DNA of 64,000 nucleotides from JBFGCT01 sp963825565. GTDB taxonomy: Bacteria; Actinomycetota; Acidimicrobiia; Acidimicrobiales; Ilumatobacteraceae. The DNA is taken from positions 62,001 to 126,000 of the forward strand of contig CAWGTW010000016.1 of NCBI GenBank assembly GCA_963825565.1, written 5' to 3'. Positions 35,032-43,175 of this stretch are shown one piece after another. A program made the position numbers and the translations under genes. Below the pieces are notes generated by a model. That model saw only the letters and a program-made list of their open reading frames with translations, did no database searches and was not told the origin of the DNA. The first letter of the stretch is position 1, and each line of letters opens with the position of its first letter.

Positions 35032-35948
35032 TGGTCGCCTGGGCCGACCTCGACGAGTTCGACGCCTTCATCGACGGCGGCGGCATGGTCGAACCGAACG
35101 ACGACATGCCGGCCGAGTACCGCGACGAGGTCTTCCGGTTCATCGAGTTCCACGCCAACTCCGAGCTGATGGGTGGCCTGACCGAGCGCGACTGGATCCC
35201 GCGCGCACCGGGCCTCCGGCTCAAGCAGGTGTTCCTCGCCAAGACCCAGGACGAGATCGGCCACGCCCACCTGCTGTACATGATCGCTGCGGACATGGGG
35301 ATCAAGACCCGCACCGAGATGCTCGAGGACCTGTTCGCCGGGCGCTCGCGCTTCCACAACGTGTTCCATTACCAGGCGGTCACCTGGGCGGATCAGATCG
35401 CGATCGCCTACCTGGTCGACGCCGCGGCGTTCGCCAGCCAGCGGGCGGTGTTCGCCGAGTGCTCCTACGGTCCGTACAAGCGCATCCTCCGACGGATCGT
35501 CGCCGAGGAGGGGTTCCACATGCGCCACGGCGAGGAGATGCTGATGCGCCTCGCCGAGGGGACGCCCGTCCAGCACGCGATGTTCCAGGCGGCGCTCGAT
35601 CGGTGGTGGTGGCCGGCGGTCCAGCTGTTCGGCCCCGACTCCGATCCGGCCGACCCGCTGTTGCGGTGGAAGATCAAGTCGCAGCGCAACGAGGTCCTGC
35701 GCGATGCCTACATCCAGAAGTACGTGCCGCTGCTGCAGGGTTACGGGTTCGCCATCCCCGACGACGGCCTGCACCTGGACGAGGCGACCGGCCGCTGGAT
35801 CACCAGCCCGATCGACTGGGAGCCGCTCCGAGCGACGATGCGCCAGGGCGGCCCGGACTCGCGGCGGCGGATCGAGACCGCGGCGCGCAATTGGGCCGAC
35901 ACCGCGTGGGTGCGCACCGCTCTCGACGCCGGCCGGGCGGCGGCGTGA
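35031..35948 (+). CDS. paaA: phenylacetyl-CoA epoxidase, catalytic subunit PaaA
   Basis: A 305-residue di-iron monooxygenase subunit that epoxidises the ring of phenylacetyl-CoA. Ferritin-like iron ligands are visible in KTQDEIGHAHLLY and VAEEGFHMRHGEEM, and the substrate-side motif WIPRAPGL lies upstream. It functions with PaaC, PaaB and a reductase, PaaE. ATG 35031 shares one base with the paaK stop. The gene order A-D-B-C differs from the enterobacterial A-B-C-D-E order. Confidence 0.96.
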   Translation: MVAWADLDEFDAFIDGGGMVEPNDDMPAEYRDEVFRFIEFHANSELMGGLTERDWIPRAPGLRLKQVFLAKTQDEIGHAHLLYMIAADMGIKTRTEMLEDLFAGRSRFHNVFHYQAVTWADQIAIAYLVDAAAFASQRAVFAECSYGPYKRILRRIVAEEGFHMRHGEEMLMRLAEGTPVQHAMFQAALDRWWWPAVQLFGPDSDPADPLLRWKIKSQRNEVLRDAYIQKYVPLLQGYGFAIPDDGLHLDEATGRWITSPIDWEPLRATMRQGGPDSRRRIETAARNWADTAWVRTALDAGRAAA

Positions 35949-36478
35949 CCGTCCGGCTGTCCGTGGTCGGGGAGCCGACGGCGGCCCCGCGACCGACCGC
36001 CGCCCCGCCGCTTTCCGGCGCGCCCCCGGCGGTGCTCGGAGCGATCGCGTCCGTGCCCGATCCGGAGTACCCGGGGATCTCGATCGCCGAACTCGGTCTG
36101 GTCGAGCGGGTGCTGACCGCCGACCGACCCGGTGGGCTCGACGTCGAGGTCGAACTGATCCCGACGTTCTCCGGGTGCCCCGCGCTGGCGATGATCGCCG
36201 GCGACGTGCGGGCCGCGGTCGAAGCGGTCGCCGGGGTTGCTTCGTGCGACGTGCGCTGGCTGGCCTCGCCGGTCTGGTCGACCGACCGGATCTCGCCACA
36301 GGCGCAAACTCGCCTGCGGCAGGAGTACACCGTCGTGCTGCGCGGCACGGACGGCGCGCTGCAGTGCCCGGTCTGTGGCTCCGACGCCGTCGAAGACCGC
36401 TCGCTGGCCGGGCCGACCCGCTGCCGGTCGGTCGCCTGGTGTGGGTCGTGTCGCAACGTCGTCGAGGTGATGCGATGA
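35945..36478 (+). CDS. paaD: PaaD, metal-cluster maturation factor of the epoxidase
   Basis: A 177-residue MIP18/DUF59-family protein. The first part has DPEYPGISIAELGLVERV and PTFSGCPALAMI; the Cys in SGCPA is the conserved DUF59 cysteine. The C-terminal part ends in a four-cysteine metal ribbon, CPVCGS followed by WCGSCRN. PaaD supports maturation of the phenylacetyl-CoA epoxidase system. GTG 35945 overlaps the paaA stop (GTGA). Confidence 0.94.
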   Translation: MTVRLSVVGEPTAAPRPTAAPPLSGAPPAVLGAIASVPDPEYPGISIAELGLVERVLTADRPGGLDVEVELIPTFSGCPALAMIAGDVRAAVEAVAGVASCDVRWLASPVWSTDRISPQAQTRLRQEYTVVLRGTDGALQCPVCGSDAVEDRSLAGPTRCRSVAWCGSCRNVVEVMR

Positions 36479-36500
36479 GGAGCCCGGAGGACGCCGCCCG

Positions 36501-36800
36501 ATGAACGTGTACGAAGTCTTCCTCAAGCGGCCCGGCAAGGACGAGTTCCGCCACGCCGGATCGCTCGAGGCCCCCGACGACGAGATGGCCGAGTTCTACG
36601 CCCGCGAGGCATACGCCCGGCGGCACGAGGGCTCGGAGATGTGGCTGGTCGCTCGCCGCCACCTGATCGTCGCCGACCCGGCCGAGCTCGACGTCAACGA
36701 GGACAAGCCGCACCGCCACAACGACGGCTCGACGATCGCCGCACGCCGCAAGCGGGTGCGCCGGGCCGACACCGGTGCCGGAACCGGGGGCACACGATGA
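36501..36800 (+). CDS. paaB: phenylacetyl-CoA epoxidase subunit PaaB
   Basis: A 99-residue small subunit that bridges the PaaAC cores. Recognised from YEVFLKRPGKDEFRHAGSL and the LYARRHEG-like FYAREAYARRHEGSEMWLV segment. Its stop overlaps the paaC start (ATGA). Confidence 0.95.
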   Translation: MNVYEVFLKRPGKDEFRHAGSLEAPDDEMAEFYAREAYARRHEGSEMWLVARRHLIVADPAELDVNEDKPHRHNDGSTIAARRKRVRRADTGAGTGGTR

Positions 36801-37564
36801 CCGCGCTGTCGCCGGCGGCCCGCGAGTACGTGCTGACGCTGGCCGACGACGAGCACATGATCGGGGCCCGTCACACGAATTGGATCGGCCTCGGCCCGTT
36901 CCTCGAGGAGGACCTGGCGTTCTGCTCGATCGCCCAGGACGAGCTCGGCCACGCGATCGGGCTGTACCGCCTGATCACCGGCGACGACCGCTCGGTCGAC
37001 CACCTGGCGCTGCGCCGACCGCCGGAGGCGTACCGCTCCTCGTGGCTGGCCGAGGTGCCCTGCGACGACTGGGCGTCCGCGCTGGTGCGCCACTGGCTCT
37101 ACGACCGTGCCGAGGAGCTGCGCTGGGACGCGGTGGCCGACTCGTCGATCGCCGGGCTTGCCGCGCTCGTGCCGGGCGCACGCCGGGAGGAGGCCTTCCA
37201 TCTGCGGCACGCCGACCAACTGCTCGGCCGCGTGCTCGGTGCCGGCGATGGTGGAGCCGCGGCGACGCTCGTGGTGGCGACGATGCGCGAACTGCGCCCG
37301 CTCGGCGCGACGTTGTGGGTCGCGCCGTTCGACGAGCCGACCGCTCTCGCCGAACGGATCGCATCACGCTCGTTCGCCGAGTTGGCCGTCGAGTGGAACC
37401 GCCGTGTCGATGCCGACCTGATCCGCTGGGGCGTCGATCCGCAGACCGCGACCGGCGTGGCGATCGACCCGCCCGCCGACCGCAGCGTGCGTTCCGTGCA
37501 CTTCGAGCGGTTCCATGCCGAGCTGAACGAAGTGCTGTCGATCGACCCCACCGCGGTGTGGTGA
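36797..37564 (+). CDS. paaC: phenylacetyl-CoA epoxidase structural subunit PaaC
   Basis: A 255-residue ferritin-like partner of PaaA. It has SIAQDELGHAIGLYRL and GARREEAFHLRHADQLL in the places where PaaA carries iron ligands, and the N-terminal YVLTLADDEHMIGARHTNWIG. Family members lack a complete di-iron site and are structural. It is the last epoxidase gene here, and paaE does not follow. Confidence 0.94.
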   Translation: MTALSPAAREYVLTLADDEHMIGARHTNWIGLGPFLEEDLAFCSIAQDELGHAIGLYRLITGDDRSVDHLALRRPPEAYRSSWLAEVPCDDWASALVRHWLYDRAEELRWDAVADSSIAGLAALVPGARREEAFHLRHADQLLGRVLGAGDGGAAATLVVATMRELRPLGATLWVAPFDEPTALAERIASRSFAELAVEWNRRVDADLIRWGVDPQTATGVAIDPPADRSVRSVHFERFHAELNEVLSIDPTAVW

Positions 37565-37577
37565 AGAGGAGGCCTTG

Positions 37578-37616
37578 ATGCTGTCGTACCGACACACGAG
37601 CGGGAGTGCGCGATGA
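37578..37616 (+). CDS. possible 12-residue leader ORF coupled to the enoyl-CoA hydratase gene
   Basis: ATG 37578 follows a strong AGAGGAGG ribosome site and encodes MLSYRHTSGSAR. Its TGA overlaps the hydratase ATG at 37613 (ATGA). The strong ribosome site is placed for this mini-ORF and not for the hydratase, so it may deliver ribosomes by coupling. Expression is unproven. Confidence 0.4.
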   Translation: MLSYRHTSGSAR

Positions 37617-38380
37617 CCGTGCGCATCGACCGAGCCGGCGACGTGGCGACGATCGTGCTCGATCGACCGGACGTGATGAACGCCCTCGACACCGAGATGG
37701 TCGGCGCGCTGCACGTTGCGCTCGGCGACGTGGGCGACGCTCGTGCGGTGGTGGTGGCCGGTGAGGGTCGGGCCTTCTCCGCCGGGCGGGATCTGTCCTC
37801 GGCGGCGCCGCTGGAGGAGGATGCCCGGGCCATCCTCGCCGACCTGTTCAACCCGTTGATCACACGGCTCCGGACGCTGCCGATGCCGACGATCGCCGCC
37901 GTCCGGGGTGCCGCCCTCGGCGTGGGTTTCGGAATTGCGATGGCCTGCGACCTCGTGATCGCCGGCGAGCGCGCCCGTCTCGGTTCGCCGTTCGCCAACA
38001 TCGGCTGCGTGCTCGACTCGGGGGGTCACGCCGCACTGGTCAGCCGCGTCGGGCCGCACCGGGCGCTGGAGCTGATCTACACCAGCCGCCTGCTCGACGG
38101 GATCGAAGCCGCCGAGATCGGCCTGGTCAACCGGGTGGTCGTGGACGACGAGCTGTCGGCAACCGTCGCAGAGCTGGCGGCGACGATCGCCGCCGGCCCG
38201 ACCGCTGCGTTCGCCGAGTCGAAGGCGATCGTCCACCAGTTCTCCGATCACCATCTCGACACCGCGGCGTCGATGGACGCCGAGGCCGCCGCCCAGGGTC
38301 GGCTGGCCGGCAACCCCGACTATGTCGAGGGCATCACCGCGTTCCTCGAGAAGCGCCGCCCGACGTTCGTCGGCCGCTGA
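37613..38380 (+). CDS. enoyl-CoA hydratase/isomerase, PaaG/PaaF-like
   Basis: A 255-residue crotonase-fold enzyme. Oxyanion-hole segments are GEGRAFSAGRDL and VRGAALGVGFGIAMACDL. FANIGCVLDSGGHAALVSRV marks the active-site region; the acidic residues there favour a PaaG-type isomerase or a hydratase. In the paa pathway such enzymes isomerise the ring epoxide to oxepin-CoA (PaaG) or hydrate the later enoyl-CoA (PaaF). Which of these it does cannot be settled by eye. It faces the minus-strand sigma fusion. Confidence 0.9.
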   Translation: MTVRIDRAGDVATIVLDRPDVMNALDTEMVGALHVALGDVGDARAVVVAGEGRAFSAGRDLSSAAPLEEDARAILADLFNPLITRLRTLPMPTIAAVRGAALGVGFGIAMACDLVIAGERARLGSPFANIGCVLDSGGHAALVSRVGPHRALELIYTSRLLDGIEAAEIGLVNRVVVDDELSATVAELAATIAAGPTAAFAESKAIVHQFSDHHLDTAASMDAEAAAQGRLAGNPDYVEGITAFLEKRRPTFVGR

Positions 38381-38474
38381 TCCGCCGCCGCCCACGTCCC
38401 CGTTTGCGTCGCCGTGATCGGACGGGTCGTCGGAACTGCGATGTCAACGAGACGGGGGTGGGCGGGGGACGCGG

Positions 38475-40322
38475 TCAGCAGCCGCTGAGCACGAACGGTG
38501 CCGAGACCGTGCCGACGTTGCCGCGCTGGTCGGTCGCTCGCACGACCCAGGTCCAGTCACCGTTCGTCGGGGCCGGCGCCAGCTCACCCTGCCAGCCCGA
38601 CCGGAGCGGTGTCATCACGACCGATCCGGACGGTCCGGCGCCGCTCCACGCGAGTACCACGGAGCCGACCGGCGATTCGTCGGCGACGTCGACGACGACC
38701 TGCCCGGTCGCCGACGGGCACCGCAGGAAGGACGGCGCGGAGCGGATCGCCACGCTCGGGACCCGCTCGACCGAGGCGATCACGGTCAGCGGTGCCGTGC
38801 CGAGTGCGCTGCTCGACACGGTGAGCGACCGACTGTACGAACCTTCGGCGAGCGGGCCGCGGTCGATCGTGACGCGAACGTCGACCGCGCCGCCCGGCGC
38901 CAGCACGCCGGACCGCAGTGCCCAGACGAACGGGGTGGCGTCTCCGTCGATCGACCAGTCCAGCGGCTCCTCACCGCTGTTGGCGAGCCTCAGCGTTGCC
39001 TGCCGGTCGGCCGAGCCGAGGTTCAGGGTGCCCGCCGAGAGCCCGAGCGTGCCCGGCACGGGCGGCGGGGGCGGCGGGGGCGCAGGGGTGGTCGGCGGCG
39101 CGACGGCGGTCGCCGGGGGCGTCGTCGTCGGTGGCACCGTGGTGCTGGTCGTGGTGCTGCTGGAGGTCGAGGTCGAGGTCGAGGTGGTCGACATCGACGA
39201 GGTCGGCGCGACGGTGGTCGGATCGGCCGCCTCCACCGGGCCGTTCGCCGGTGGGCCGGTGGCACCCGCGTCCGACGCAGGTGGCGCGGCGGCCGCCTGC
39301 GCCGTGGTCGACACGCCCGACGGCGAGATGCCCGGGGCCTGGCCGGCGCTCGAACCGCTGTCGCCGGCGATGACGACCCACGCCGCACCGGCGAGGAGCA
39401 GCACGATCATGGTGACGGCAGCGGCCAGTGCCAGGGGCCGAGCCGTGCCCGCCGCGGTCGGGAAACCATCGGAACCGAAGGCGACGGCCGGCGTGGACGT
39501 CGCACCGGGGGTCTCGGGCGCACCGGCGCTCCCGCGGGTGCTCTCGAGCACGCGGGTGCGCAGCGACGGCGGGGCGGCGAGGACCGGTGCCGCCGACATC
39601 AAGGGCACGACGGCGAACTTGCGGCTCGTCCGCTCGCACGTGTCGCAGCCGTCGACGTGGGTCGCCACGCGCTTGCGGACGCGCGGATCGAACGTGCCGT
39701 CCCAGTGCTGCAGCAACGCCTGGAGATCCGGGCAGTCCTGGCGCCCGTGACGTGCGACCGCGAGCGCGCCGAGGCTGCGCTGCACGCGCCCCCGCATCCG
39801 GTGCAGCAGGACGTGGCACTGCTGTTGGCTCACTCCGACTGCGTCGGCGAGGTCGGCGCCGGCCAGACCCTGACGGGCGCTGAGCTCGAGCAGCAACTGG
39901 TCGCGTTCGGCCAGACCAGCCGCGGCCTCGCGCACGAACGTCGCCAGCTCCTCACGCTCGACGTCGGCGGCATCGGCGTGCGGGTCGGTGGGTGCGACCA
40001 TCTCAGTGGTTCCCTGCGTGAGATCGGTCGCCCGGACGCGCGCCCGCTGCTTGGATCGGCGGTACACCTCGTGGCGCAGGATCGAGAACAGCCACGGCCG
40101 CAACCGGTCCGGATCGCGCAGCTGGCCGAGCTTGGCCGAGGCGATGACGAAGACGTCGTGCGTCAGGTCCTCCGCGTCGTGGCGGTTCGACAGCATCGCC
40201 GCTGCGGTGTCGTGCAGCGAGTCCGCGTACCGGTCGTAGATCGCGGCGAACGCGGCCGTGTCGCCGCCCAGGTGGGCGGCGACGAGGTCGCGATCGGTTG
40301 CGTGCGGTGGGCGAGCGTTCAT
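38475..40322 (-). CDS. ECF sigma factor fused to zinc-finger anti-sigma segment, TM helix and extracytoplasmic Ig-like region
   Basis: A 615-residue single polypeptide. Residues 10-95 are sigma region 2 (AIYDRYADSLHDTA, DAEDLTHDVFVIA, RPWLFSILRHEVYRR). Residues 130-185 are region 4 with a helix-turn-helix (LAGADLADAVGVSQQQCHVLLHR). Next is a zinc-finger anti-sigma-like HVDGCDTC (H222, C226, C229), a membrane helix at about 296-319, a Ser/Thr/Pro linker to about 430, and a beta-rich tail with an Ig-like repeat (LGLSAGTLNLGSADRQATLRL) ending SGC. Sigma and anti-sigma are usually separate proteins. ATG 40322 follows GAGGCGAAGGAC. Confidence 0.9.
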   Translation of the reverse strand: MNARPPHATDRDLVAAHLGGDTAAFAAIYDRYADSLHDTAAAMLSNRHDAEDLTHDVFVIASAKLGQLRDPDRLRPWLFSILRHEVYRRSKQRARVRATDLTQGTTEMVAPTDPHADAADVEREELATFVREAAAGLAERDQLLLELSARQGLAGADLADAVGVSQQQCHVLLHRMRGRVQRSLGALAVARHGRQDCPDLQALLQHWDGTFDPRVRKRVATHVDGCDTCERTSRKFAVVPLMSAAPVLAAPPSLRTRVLESTRGSAGAPETPGATSTPAVAFGSDGFPTAAGTARPLALAAAVTMIVLLLAGAAWVVIAGDSGSSAGQAPGISPSGVSTTAQAAAAPPASDAGATGPPANGPVEAADPTTVAPTSSMSTTSTSTSTSSSTTTSTTVPPTTTPPATAVAPPTTPAPPPPPPPVPGTLGLSAGTLNLGSADRQATLRLANSGEEPLDWSIDGDATPFVWALRSGVLAPGGAVDVRVTIDRGPLAEGSYSRSLTVSSSALGTAPLTVIASVERVPSVAIRSAPSFLRCPSATGQVVVDVADESPVGSVVLAWSGAGPSGSVVMTPLRSGWQGELAPAPTNGDWTWVVRATDQRGNVGTVSAPFVLSGC

Positions 40323-40456
40323 CGGGCATGTCCTTCGCCTCGTTCGTTGGTGCGGTCGGGCACGGGCCGGAGCGAGGCATCGGCCGGTTCAGTCTGACCG
40401 ATGCGTCGTCCCCTGTCACCCGGCGGTCGCAGGGGGAGAGCGATCGGCCGCCGACC

Positions 40457-40471
40457 ACTTTCACTTCCGAC
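40457..40471 (-). promoter_or_regulatory. upstream motif shared with the secreted-protein gene at 2690
   Basis: Minus-strand GTCGGAAGTGAAAGT followed by GGTCGGCGG and later GCTCTC, 135-150 bases before the sigma-fusion ATG. It mirrors the arrangement at 2778-2796. It may be a promoter recognised by the fusion's own sigma domain. Confidence 0.4.
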
Positions 40472-40537
40472 GAAGATCGGCCCGATTATCAGCCCGGGCG
40501 TGTGCGCCGCCGTCGGCGCCCGATGGCGCGTGCGGGA

Positions 40538-41308
40538 CTACGTCGTGGCGACGTAGATCGTGCTGCTGGCGTCGTGGCCGCTGTAGAAGTTGGGAAAGGT
40601 GACGACGTGGGCGTCGGCAGCGGCGAACTCGCCGGCGAGCACCCCGAGAAACCCGTCGTCGACCGGGTCGTTCGACCACAGCGCGAAGACACCGCCGGGC
40701 CGGAGGTGTTCGATCAACCGGCGGACTCCCGCCGGTTCGTAGAAGCCGGCATGACCCGGATCGAGCAGGTGCCGGGGGGAGTGGTCGATGTCGACGAGGA
40801 CGGCATCGAACTGCGCCGGATCGTCGGGTCCGATCCGCATGCCGGTGGCGACCAGCTCGAAGAAGTCGCCGTGCACGAGGTGGCACCGCGGGTCCGCGGT
40901 CAGTTCGGCGCCGAGCGGCGCCAGGTGCCGGTGGTGCCAGTCGATCACCTCACCGAGCGCATCGACGACGTGCAGCGTGCGGACGCGCTGGTCGCGCAGC
41001 GCCTCCTGCGCGGTGTAGCCGAGGCCCAGGCCACCGACGACGACGTCGAGGCCGGTGCCGCGCGCCGCGGCCAGGCCGAACTCGGCCAGCGCCCGCTCCC
41101 CGGTGGTGAACAGGCTCGACATCAGGAACTCCTCGCCGAGTTGCACCTCGTACACCTCGACCTGCAGCGTCGGCTCGATCCTTCGCCGGAGGCTGATGTC
41201 ACCCATCGGGGTCGGTTGCCGGGCGAGTTCCTCGAACGCCCGGCTCACGAGGCGCCGACCGTCATCGCCATCGTCGTGCTCGTGCTCATGCTTGCGTCGG
41301 TGCGGCAA
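40538..41308 (-). CDS. spermidine-synthase-like SAM-dependent methyltransferase-fold protein
   Basis: A 256-residue Rossmann-fold protein. The nucleotide-binding motif is DVVVGGLGLGYTAQEAL, followed by the acidic turn LHVVDALGEVIDWH and FDAVLVDIDHSP at the active-site position of polyamine synthases. Such stand-alone proteins are often annotated spermidine synthase-like, and their substrate is unknown. The chosen ATG 41308 gives a His/Glu/Asp-rich lead (HEHEHDDGDDG) and a 23-base overlap with the MFS gene; GTG 41248 is a shorter alternative. Probably co-transcribed with that MFS gene. Confidence 0.78.
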   Translation of the reverse strand: MPHRRKHEHEHDDGDDGRRLVSRAFEELARQPTPMGDISLRRRIEPTLQVEVYEVQLGEEFLMSSLFTTGERALAEFGLAAARGTGLDVVVGGLGLGYTAQEALRDQRVRTLHVVDALGEVIDWHHRHLAPLGAELTADPRCHLVHGDFFELVATGMRIGPDDPAQFDAVLVDIDHSPRHLLDPGHAGFYEPAGVRRLIEHLRPGGVFALWSNDPVDDGFLGVLAGEFAAADAHVVTFPNFYSGHDASSTIYVATT

Positions 41309-42503
41309 CGGGGGTCGGCCTCACGGTGAGCGGACGGGTCGTCCACAGCGCGGCGAGCAGGATGACGATGATCAACCCGACCGGCAGTGCGCGCCCGCTG
41401 GTCGAGTCGGCGAGGAACCCCGCCGCCGGTGGTCCGATCAACCCGCCGATGCCGAAGCTGAGGAACAGGATGCCCATCTTGCGGCCGAGGTCCTGGAGCC
41501 CGAGCTTCTCGATAGCGACCTCGGGGGCGATCGCGACGAAGCCGCCGTAGGCGACGCCGAGGATGACGGCGAAGAGCAGGAGGAGGGGGTAGTTGCCGCC
41601 GGCGACCAGCCAGACGGCGAACGCGATCGGCTGGACCAGCAGCGCCAGCTGGTAGACCCGCACCGCTCCGAACCGGTTGGCGACGTTGGTCAGCAGCAGG
41701 CGTCCGACGATGCTCGACAACCCGATGACCGCCACCAGGCGCGATGCGGCACTCGCGCCGACCCCGTCGTCCTTGGCGAACGGGACGACGAAGGCGAACG
41801 CGACGAACAGCCCGATCGACATCAGCAGCGCGGAGGCGAACAACGCGGGGAAGGCGCGGGAGGAGAGGAACGAGTAGTTCGCCCTGCGGCCCGCACCGAC
41901 CGTCGACGGAGGCGGCGGGACGACTCGCACCCAGACCGCGACCAGCGCGACCGCGACGACGACCGCACCGACGGCCGCCAGCGTGAGGTAGGCCGACCGC
42001 CAACCGTTGGCGGCGATCAGCCGGTCGGCGAGCGGGGTGAGGATGAGCGTTCCGAGCCCGTTGCCGGTCGCCACCACGCCGAGGGCCAGCGTGCGGCGGG
42101 CGACGAACATCTGGCCGACGAGCGCGGTCAGCGGGGCCACGAAGCAGCCGGCCCCGATGCCGACGCCGACGCCGTAGGTCAGGTAGCCCACGCCCAGGCT
42201 GTCGACCCGGGAGGTCAGGGCGAGGCCGGCGACGAACATCGTCCCGCCGACCATGAGGACGCGCGGGTGTCCGAACCGGTCGGACAGCGGACCCGACACG
42301 ACCCCGAAGCCGAAGAAGAACAGCAGCGTCAGGCCGAACAGGAGTGCCGTCGCACCGCGTTCGGCGCCGAACTCGTCGGCCATCGAGTCGAAGAACGTCC
42401 CGAAGGTGTACGCCGTTCCGAAGGCCATCCCGTTGACCAGGGCGACGGCGACGGCCGCGACCCACGCCCCCGGCGAGTCGGGCGAGATCGACCGGAACGA
42501 CAC
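41286..42503 (-). CDS. MFS transporter, oxalate/formate or monocarboxylate antiporter-like
   Basis: A 405-residue, 12-helix transporter. The N-terminal FGTAYTFGTFFDSMADEFGA and the loop GPLSDRFGHPRVLMVGG are typical of the OFA/monocarboxylate branch of MFS. The second half has LLLTNVANRFGAVRVYQLALL. GTG 42503 is supported by a TAGGCT box six bases upstream. The substrate is not identifiable. Confidence 0.85.
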   Translation of the reverse strand: MSFRSISPDSPGAWVAAVAVALVNGMAFGTAYTFGTFFDSMADEFGAERGATALLFGLTLLFFFGFGVVSGPLSDRFGHPRVLMVGGTMFVAGLALTSRVDSLGVGYLTYGVGVGIGAGCFVAPLTALVGQMFVARRTLALGVVATGNGLGTLILTPLADRLIAANGWRSAYLTLAAVGAVVVAVALVAVWVRVVPPPPSTVGAGRRANYSFLSSRAFPALFASALLMSIGLFVAFAFVVPFAKDDGVGASAASRLVAVIGLSSIVGRLLLTNVANRFGAVRVYQLALLVQPIAFAVWLVAGGNYPLLLLFAVILGVAYGGFVAIAPEVAIEKLGLQDLGRKMGILFLSFGIGGLIGPPAAGFLADSTSGRALPVGLIIVILLAALWTTRPLTVRPTPVAAPTQA

Positions 42504-42509
42504 GTCGGC

Positions 42510-42515
42510 AGCCTA
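42510..42515 (-). promoter_or_regulatory. -10-like element for a leaderless MFS start
   Basis: Minus-strand TAGGCT lies six bases before GTG 42503, with no ribosome site between. Confidence 0.42.
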
Positions 42516-42572
42516 AGACGTCGGCCCGCCGCCCCGAGCCTCGGAGCAGCGCCCGGCGTGCGGTGTCGGTGG

Positions 42573-43070
42573 TCAGCCGACCGGCCAGGTCGCGATCGTC
42601 TCGTACACCGCGCCGGTCGGCCGCAGCATGCTCATCACGAGGGCGATCTCGGCGACGTCGTGTACGGCGCTGACGGGGAGCCCGACGATCGGCGGTATCC
42701 GCGCCCTCCGCTTCACCCGGGCCAGCGTCGCGTGCCCGACGAACCGCTTCGGCGGCGCCTCGTCGCCGACGTCGCGGGTGGCGGAGATCACCGATGCCGC
42801 CAGCTCGTCCAGGCCATGGACCGGGACGACGATCGTCCGCTCCCACATCAGATCGACGCCCGGCCCGTAGCGCGCCCCGGCCGTCGGCAGGTCGGCGCGA
42901 TCGAGGCGCTCGGCGACCTCGTCGATGTCGGCATCGCCGAGGAACCGCAGCGTGACGTGCCAGTGCTCCGGTTGGATCCACCGGATCCCGGGCCGCTCCT
43001 TGCGTGGCAGCGCGCGCAGCTCGGCGATCACGTCGTCCGGCGGCCAGACGGCGACGAACAACCGGACCAT
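42573..43070 (-). CDS. thpR: 2'-5' RNA ligase/cyclic phosphodiesterase family protein (2H superfamily)
   Basis: A 165-residue 2H phosphoesterase. Both catalytic HxT motifs are visible: HVTLRFLGD near residue 47 and HATLARVKR near residue 125. The N-terminus MVRLFVAVWPPDDV is typical of ThpR, which opens 2',3'-cyclic phosphates in RNA. A longer start at ATG 43082 is possible. The divergent tryptophanase-like gene begins about 100 bases away. Confidence 0.9.
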   Translation of the reverse strand: MVRLFVAVWPPDDVIAELRALPRKERPGIRWIQPEHWHVTLRFLGDADIDEVAERLDRADLPTAGARYGPGVDLMWERTIVVPVHGLDELAASVISATRDVGDEAPPKRFVGHATLARVKRRARIPPIVGLPVSAVHDVAEIALVMSMLRPTGAVYETIATWPVG

Positions 43071-43175
43071 CCCGACGATCATGCCACCCGAGCGGAGCCG
43101 ACGCTGCCGCGCCAGGTCCGGACCGCGCATGGCCATCGGTCGCGGTGGGCCTCCGCGCGGGTGCAACATGGGGGA

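Noticed and set aside
38395..38466. Long-range inverted repeat between the hydratase and sigma-fusion genes as a terminator
   Set aside because: Arms are imperfect, about 46 bases apart and GC-rich by background; not convincing.
41055..43175. N-terminal extension of the tryptophanase-like gene by about 700 codons
   Set aside because: The extension is antisense to the MFS and RNA-ligase genes; the family N-terminus begins at 43176.
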